Shown piece after piece: positions 60,138 through 64,000 of a stretch of DNA of 64,000 bases; the stretch's first letter is position 1; each line of letters begins with the position of its first letter. The position numbers and the translations under genes are program-made. A model generated the notes under the pieces. It saw only the letters and a program-made list of their open reading frames with translations. It was not told the origin of the DNA and searched no databases. Origin of the DNA: Nocardia caishijiensis NBRC 108228 (lineage in GTDB: Bacteria > Actinomycetota > Actinomycetes > Mycobacteriales > Mycobacteriaceae); assembly GCF_001612825.1 (NCBI RefSeq), contig NZ_BDBE01000030.1, forward strand, positions 1 through 64,000, read 5' to 3'.

Positions 60138-61739
60138 ATGACTGTGATGCAGGTTTACCGGGATTCGACTCGACCGGACATCGAGTCGGCGTGGGCGCGA
60201 TCGCGGCTCAACGGCATCCGTGAAGACGCGATGCCACCGTTCGACCTCGCGACCAGAAACGCCGACAGCTTCCTCGCACGCGCTGCGAGTCCGGTCCTGC
60301 GACGGGTCGCGAGCGAACTCGAAGGTACGCCAGTGGCACTGGTGCTCGCCGATCAAGCCGGCCGGGTGGTCGACATCCACGGCGCCGCTCGATCGATCCG
60401 GCGGGCCGTCGCCGACATCGGCATCGTGCCGGGCGTGGAGCTCGGTGAAGACCGCATCGGTACCAACGCGCTCGGTACCCCGCTCGAGACCAGGCGCAGC
60501 CTGCTGGTGCGGGCCGACGAGCACTACCTGGCGCTGTTTCGCGGATTCACGTGTTACGGACATCCGATCTTCCATCCGGTCACCCGCCGCCTGGAAGGCG
60601 TGCTGGGAATCGGCGCGAAGACCAGTGCCGATCACCGGTTGTCGGCGCTGTTGGCCCGCCGCATGGTCCGCGACATCCAAGAGCGACTCCAGCGCGACTC
60701 ACCCCGTGCGCACTCCAGGTTGATGAGTGCCTTCCAGGCCGCCGCCGGGCGCCGGGGCCGGGCGGTGGTTGTGATCGGTGACGGGCTGGTCATGGCCACC
60801 CCGGCCGCGGTCGACCTGTTGGAACCGGCCGACCACGCCGCTTTGCGTGCGTGCGCCGAAGCTGTGCCCGCCGGCGGGCAGGACAGCCAGGAACTCGTGC
60901 TCACCTCCGGGCGTGCGGTGCGATTGGTCTGCCAGTCGATCGAGGGAGCTGACGGCGTGCTCGTCGACATCACCCAGGAATCCGGTGTCCGACGGGCCAG
61001 AGTGGTCTCGGACCGGATGCCGCTGTGGCCGCTGCTGGTGGTCGGCGAGGCGGGAACCGGCCGAACCACCGAGGCTCTCGGCCTGGTCGGCCCTGCGGCC
61101 CGCACGCTCGACGCGACCGATATCGTGCTCATCGGTGACACCGCGTGGGCCGCGCAGCTCGGGGAGACGCTGGACAACGATGGTCCGCCGGTGGTCATCG
61201 AGAACATCCAGCTGCTTTCCGAGCAACTCACCGCGCTGCTCGCGCAGCGACTTCGGGAGACGTCGCGCGAGGTCGTGCTCACCTCGACGCCGGGCGAGCA
61301 CCTCGACGCGGTGCACGCTCCACTGCCCGCCCTGTGTAATGACCGCCGCGAACTGATCCCGTTGCGCCGACGCAGGCACGAGGTGCCGGGCCTGGCCCAG
61401 CAGATGCTGACCGAGGTCACCGGCCACACCAGGACCCGGTTCACCGCCGAGACGATGCGGGTGCTGGCCTCGCAACCGTGGCGCGGCAATCTCGCCGAAC
61501 TGCGCCGCGTCGTGGAGTTGGTGGCGAGTACCCGATCGGCAGGCGACATCATCCCCGCCGACTTGCCCGCCTCGCACCGCGGGGGCCAGGTACCCGGATC
61601 GCCGATTCGTGAAGCCGAGCGGGAAGTCATCATGGCTGCTCTCGAGGCCGCGGGTGGCAACAAGTTGCAGGCCGCGCGTGCACTGGGCGTGAGCCGATCG
61701 ACGCTCTACAACCGGATCAGAGCACTACGCATCGCGTGA
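60138..61739 (+). CDS. GAF-Fis transcriptional activator (AcoR/MimR-like, degenerate AAA+ domain)
   Basis: 533 residues. An N-terminal GAF-type sensor is at about 60-190 (GVELGEDRIGTNALGTPLETRRS, ARRMVRDIQERL), a reduced AAA+ part at 290-440, and a Fis helix-turn-helix at the end (EREVIMAALEAAGGNKLQAARALGVSRSTLYNRIRAL). The Walker A reads GEAGTGRT, with Arg309 in place of lysine, and no GAFTGA sigma54 loop is seen. This matches actinobacterial AcoR/MimR-like regulators that work without sigma54 and activate alcohol or hydrocarbon catabolism. It may bind the TGTCC-N8-GGACA or TGGGA-N8-TCCCA repeats. Confidence 0.87.
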   Translation: MTVMQVYRDSTRPDIESAWARSRLNGIREDAMPPFDLATRNADSFLARAASPVLRRVASELEGTPVALVLADQAGRVVDIHGAARSIRRAVADIGIVPGVELGEDRIGTNALGTPLETRRSLLVRADEHYLALFRGFTCYGHPIFHPVTRRLEGVLGIGAKTSADHRLSALLARRMVRDIQERLQRDSPRAHSRLMSAFQAAAGRRGRAVVVIGDGLVMATPAAVDLLEPADHAALRACAEAVPAGGQDSQELVLTSGRAVRLVCQSIEGADGVLVDITQESGVRRARVVSDRMPLWPLLVVGEAGTGRTTEALGLVGPAARTLDATDIVLIGDTAWAAQLGETLDNDGPPVVIENIQLLSEQLTALLAQRLRETSREVVLTSTPGEHLDAVHAPLPALCNDRRELIPLRRRRHEVPGLAQQMLTEVTGHTRTRFTAETMRVLASQPWRGNLAELRRVVELVASTRSAGDIIPADLPASHRGGQVPGSPIREAEREVIMAALEAAGGNKLQAARALGVSRSTLYNRIRALRIA

Positions 61740-61750
61740 ACGACAGACGA

Positions 61751-61780
61751 GGGGCATGTCCAGGATTCTGGACATGCCCC
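61751..61780. promoter_or_regulatory. TGTCC-N8-GGACA site, copy 6, also a possible terminator
   Basis: Perfect 11-base arms GGGGCATGTCC and GGACATGCCCC with spacer AGGATTCT, 12 bases after the GAF-Fis stop. The core and spacer match the operator class, but the position between convergent genes and the GC-rich arms also fit a terminator. It may serve as both. Confidence 0.55.
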
Positions 61781-61836
61781 TTCTACTGTCATGGCTACTG
61801 TCGACAGCACCGGTCGATGAATCGGCGGCCGGTACG

Positions 61837-61875
61837 CGAAAGCCCCGCACGCGTAGGGGGCGGGCGGGGCTTTCG
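61837..61875 (-). terminator. Hairpin terminator after MmgE/PrpD gene
   Basis: Perfect 12-base arms CGAAAGCCCCGC (61837-61848) and GCGGGGCTTTCG (61864-61875), 18 bases beyond the stop of the minus-strand MmgE/PrpD gene. Confidence 0.75.
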
Positions 61876-61893
61876 TAGCGTGATTTCTCAGAC

Positions 61894-63321
61894 CTACTTG
61901 CTGTTCGGTGCGAGCAGACGCATCACAGTACCGAAATCGTCGACCTTGTCCACGCCGAGTACGGTCTCGACGACCTGATCGATCCTGTTCTCGGACAGCA
62001 CCTCTCGGGCGTTGATCCGGAACTTCGAGACCAGTTCCTCGGTGGTCATCCTCGTGCTCGGGTCGGGCGAGGGGCTGCCCTTGGGGTAGGTCCGCTCCGC
62101 GACGAAAGTGGTGCCCCTGGCGTCGACTTCGACCTTGGTCGGGCGTGCCGAAGGGTGGGCGGACAGTGCCTTGAAGTAGTCCGGGTGCGGCGCGAAGGTG
62201 ACCTTGTCCATCAGGCCGAGCACCGAGTCGCTGAAGACGAGTTCCGGTGCGTGCCAAGCCCTGCTCGGGGTGACCCGGTGCGCGCCGACCGACAGACCGT
62301 GCGCGATGTCGAATTGCGCGTCGTGGGTCTTCTCGATGACCCGGCTCTGCCACAACGGGTGCATGACCGCGGCTTCGCCCCAGCAGCGGATGGCGTCGAT
62401 CTCCTCGGGCCGGATGTCGTTGGTCTCGAGGATCTCGGTCAGCGCGTGCAGCGGCGCGTGCAGGATCCGGCAGTGCGGGTAGGGCTTGTAGGACTGTTCG
62501 GCCAGGAACCGCCATTCGGTGCCGAGCGCGTCGGTGAGGTTCTGCGGTTCCCACCGGCGGGTGCCGATGTACTTGCGGAAACCGACCTCGGCGTCGTCGA
62601 GGATCTCCAGGTCACCGGTGTGACCGAGCTCGGCCATGAAGACCGCGGTCAGGCTGGCCTGGGTCAGCGTGCCCGCGAGCAGGTACTTGAGGGTGGAACT
62701 GGGAGCGTGCTTGATCCACGGCCGCATCGAGTTCACCGGGGCGGTGGCGGCGGCGATGCCCAGCGCGTTGGCCAGGGTCTCGGTGGATTGCCCCGCCAAT
62801 TTGCCCGCGGCCGCGGTACCGCCGAAGACGGTGACGCTGTAGCCGATCACGGGCGACAGATCCATCGAATCGTTCTGGACGTCACGCAGGTAATCCATCG
62901 ACTTGTAGAAGCGGTAGGACATCTCGTGTGAGAGCGCGACGGCGGCGAGCACCTCTCGACCGGATCGGCCACGGCTCTCGGCCATGGCCATCGTGGTCGG
63001 CAGGACGTAGGGCGAGACGTGGCCCGGGGGCAGCACCGCGTCGAAGTCCAGGGCATTGATCAGTTCGCCGTTGGCGAAGGAGGCGCCGAAGATCGACACC
63101 CGGTCGTCGGTGCCGATGATGGTGGCGTCGCCGTCGGTGCCGCCGGTGAGCTTGCCGTACTGGATGCCGATCTTGCCCTTGGGTTCCTCGACGGCGCCGA
63201 GCGCGCAGCCCATCGCGTCGAGCAGCAAGCGCTTGGCTTCGTCGACGGCTTCGGGAGGAAGGGTGTCGTAGTTCGCGCCGGTGGTGAACCGGGCCAGTTG
63301 CTCGACGATGGTGTCGGCCAT
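61894..63321 (-). CDS. MmgE/PrpD-family protein (second copy)
   Basis: 475 residues from the ATG at 63321 (GAGAGGA upstream). Family blocks: FANGELINALDFDAVLPPGHVSPYVLPT, AVALSHEMSYRFYKS and PYPHCRILHAPLHALTEIL. It differs strongly from the copy at 50963, so a different substrate is likely. Monocistronic, between a terminator and an AT-rich promoter. As with the first copy, the likely chemistry is dehydration or decarboxylation of a polycarboxylate; no precise assignment can be made. Confidence 0.83.
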   Translation of the reverse strand: MADTIVEQLARFTTGANYDTLPPEAVDEAKRLLLDAMGCALGAVEEPKGKIGIQYGKLTGGTDGDATIIGTDDRVSIFGASFANGELINALDFDAVLPPGHVSPYVLPTTMAMAESRGRSGREVLAAVALSHEMSYRFYKSMDYLRDVQNDSMDLSPVIGYSVTVFGGTAAAGKLAGQSTETLANALGIAAATAPVNSMRPWIKHAPSSTLKYLLAGTLTQASLTAVFMAELGHTGDLEILDDAEVGFRKYIGTRRWEPQNLTDALGTEWRFLAEQSYKPYPHCRILHAPLHALTEILETNDIRPEEIDAIRCWGEAAVMHPLWQSRVIEKTHDAQFDIAHGLSVGAHRVTPSRAWHAPELVFSDSVLGLMDKVTFAPHPDYFKALSAHPSARPTKVEVDARGTTFVAERTYPKGSPSPDPSTRMTTEELVSKFRINAREVLSENRIDQVVETVLGVDKVDDFGTVMRLLAPNSK

Positions 63322-63377
63322 GGACTGTCCTCTCACGGGGGTGCGAGGACAGCAGACCTGCCCGCACCATTGCTTGC

Positions 63378-63395
63378 ACTATATATTATGTAAGC
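63378..63395. promoter_or_regulatory. AT-rich element upstream of second MmgE/PrpD gene
   Basis: ACTATATATTATGTAAGC, flanked by TGCTT (63371-63375) and AAGCA (63392-63396) as an inverted repeat, 57 bases upstream of the minus-strand start. Confidence 0.55.
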
Positions 63396-63424
63396 ATTGC
63401 GAATGGGTTTCCGGCAACGCCGAC

Positions 63425-64000
63425 TCAGTGGACGGTACTGCCGCGCAGCCAGTACGCGACAGCTTCGGCGCGATTCGCCGCACCGAGTTTGCGCAGGATA
63501 TGGGTGATGTGAGTCTTGACCGTCGCCTCGGAAATCGCCAGGTCGCGCGCGATCTGGCGATTCGCTCGCCCCGCCGCCAGCAATTCGACCACTTCGACTT
63601 CGCGCGACGAGAGCGCCTGACCCTGAGGCGGGCAACCACCGGCCGCGTGGCCGGTCAGCCGATCCAGTCCGCTGCGCAGGGTGGTCACGCCGTCGAGCAA
63701 GCTCGCACCGGCCAGTGCGTGGCCCAGCCCGGCGGCGAAGACCGCGAGCATCGCCCGCGCGGTGGCGTCGGCTTCGCGCCGTTGGAAGTAGTAGTCGCCG
63801 TGCACCAGCCCGACGACGGAACCGTGCAGGGTCAGCGGCGCGACAGCATAGGAACTGCAGTGCGTCATCTCCACCAGCGGTCGGACGACACGGGGATTGT
63901 GCTGAACGTCGAAGACCAGTCCCGGTCGGGCCCGCTGCACGATGTCGCTCTCGACCAGGTGGCCGTCCAGGGTCGGTGAGGACTCGCGTCCGGCCGCCAG
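63425..64000 (-). CDS. LuxR-family regulator with GAF-like sensor (5' end beyond window)
   Basis: At least 191 residues are visible; the frame stays open to the window edge (LAAGRESSPTLDGHLVESDIV precedes the first in-window GTG at 63940), so the N-terminus is cut off. The C-terminal HTH is complete: LSSREVEVVELLAAGRANRQIARDLAISEATVKTHITHILRKLGAANRAEAV. The part before it (PLTLHGSVVGLVHGDYYFQRREAD) looks like a GAF domain. It lies upstream of the MmgE/PrpD gene on the same strand, 103 bases apart, and may regulate it. Confidence 0.85.
   Translation of the reverse strand: MAAGRESSPTLDGHLVESDIVQRARPGLVFDVQHNPRVVRPLVEMTHCSSYAVAPLTLHGSVVGLVHGDYYFQRREADATARAMLAVFAAGLGHALAGASLLDGVTTLRSGLDRLTGHAAGGCPPQGQALSSREVEVVELLAAGRANRQIARDLAISEATVKTHITHILRKLGAANRAEAVAYWLRGSTVH

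Noticed and set aside
60138..61739. Assignment as a true sigma54-dependent activator
   Set aside because: No GAFTGA loop, Walker lysine replaced, and actinomycetes lack sigma54; no -24/-12 promoter seen.
1..64000. Insertion sequences, prophage, CRISPR, tRNA or integration sites
   Set aside because: Looked for transposase motifs, repeat-spacer arrays, tRNA-like cloverleafs and flanking direct repeats; none could be supported by eye.

Overview
The window is high-GC DNA, with AT-rich stretches only at promoters. Corynebacteriales-like gene families, overlapping start/stop codons and many acyl-CoA genes point to a mycolata actinomycete such as Nocardia or Rhodococcus. Genus is an inference from gene style. 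I see no tRNA, rRNA, CRISPR array, transposase or phage gene.

Almost the whole window is one large accessory catabolic region for acyl-CoA thioesters. It holds seven class III CoA-transferase/racemase genes, five aldehyde dehydrogenases, four acyl-CoA dehydrogenases, four MaoC-fold hydratases, two CitE-type lyases, two MmgE/PrpD proteins, three acyl-CoA ligases, one thiolase, one thiolase-like aldolase with a DUF35 partner, and several hydrolases. Nine regulators of eight families are present: TetR, LysR, PucR, two GntR, XRE, GAF-Fis, LuxR, plus the divergent layouts that usually go with them.

Layout. 0-7 kb: ltrA-like membrane protein, then a minus-strand operon ALDH > racemase > ligase > alcohol dehydrogenase with a divergent TetR. 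7.6-12.4 kb: aromatic-acid-type MFS transporter, MBL lactonase, SDR, Cys-nucleophile hydrolase. 12.4-20.9 kb: LysR, PaaK-like ligase, and a divergent operon ACD > MaoC > Ltp2-like aldolase > DUF35 > CoA-transferase > racemase. This operon reads as a side-chain-shortening cassette for alpha-methyl acyl-CoAs. 21-25.3 kb: FAD monooxygenase, CoA-transferase, second Cys-nucleophile hydrolase, decayed beta-propeller, ABM monooxygenase. 26-34 kb: three ALDHs, two NTF2-fold proteins, PucR and GntR regulators. 34.3-36.5 kb: secreted beta-propeller and a CitE lyase. 36.5-40.6 kb: a tightly overlapped minus operon ACD > CitE > SDR > mesaconyl-CoA-hydratase-like > MaoC. 40.7-50.6 kb: a nine-gene plus-strand run MaoC > ligase > ACD > racemase > ECH > CoA-transferase > GntR > ACD > thiolase. 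51-58.6 kb: MmgE/PrpD and ALDH, CoA-transferase and nitroreductase, a 2-methylfumaryl-CoA-isomerase-like CoA-transferase, and a second secreted propeller. 58.7-64 kb: small Cys protein, XRE and GAF-Fis regulators, second MmgE/PrpD, and a LuxR regulator cut by the window end.

Two themes stand out. First, the mesaconyl-CoA-type transferase, hydratase and citramalyl-CoA-type lyases suggest a C5 branched dicarboxylate (itaconate/mesaconate/citramalate-like) module. Second, at least three short DNA motifs recur at promoters: TGTCC-N7/8-GGACA, an AT-rich GATATAATATAT-like element, and CATAATGCRT. Together they suggest that the scattered operons form a few regulons. The natural substrate is not clear from sequence alone.
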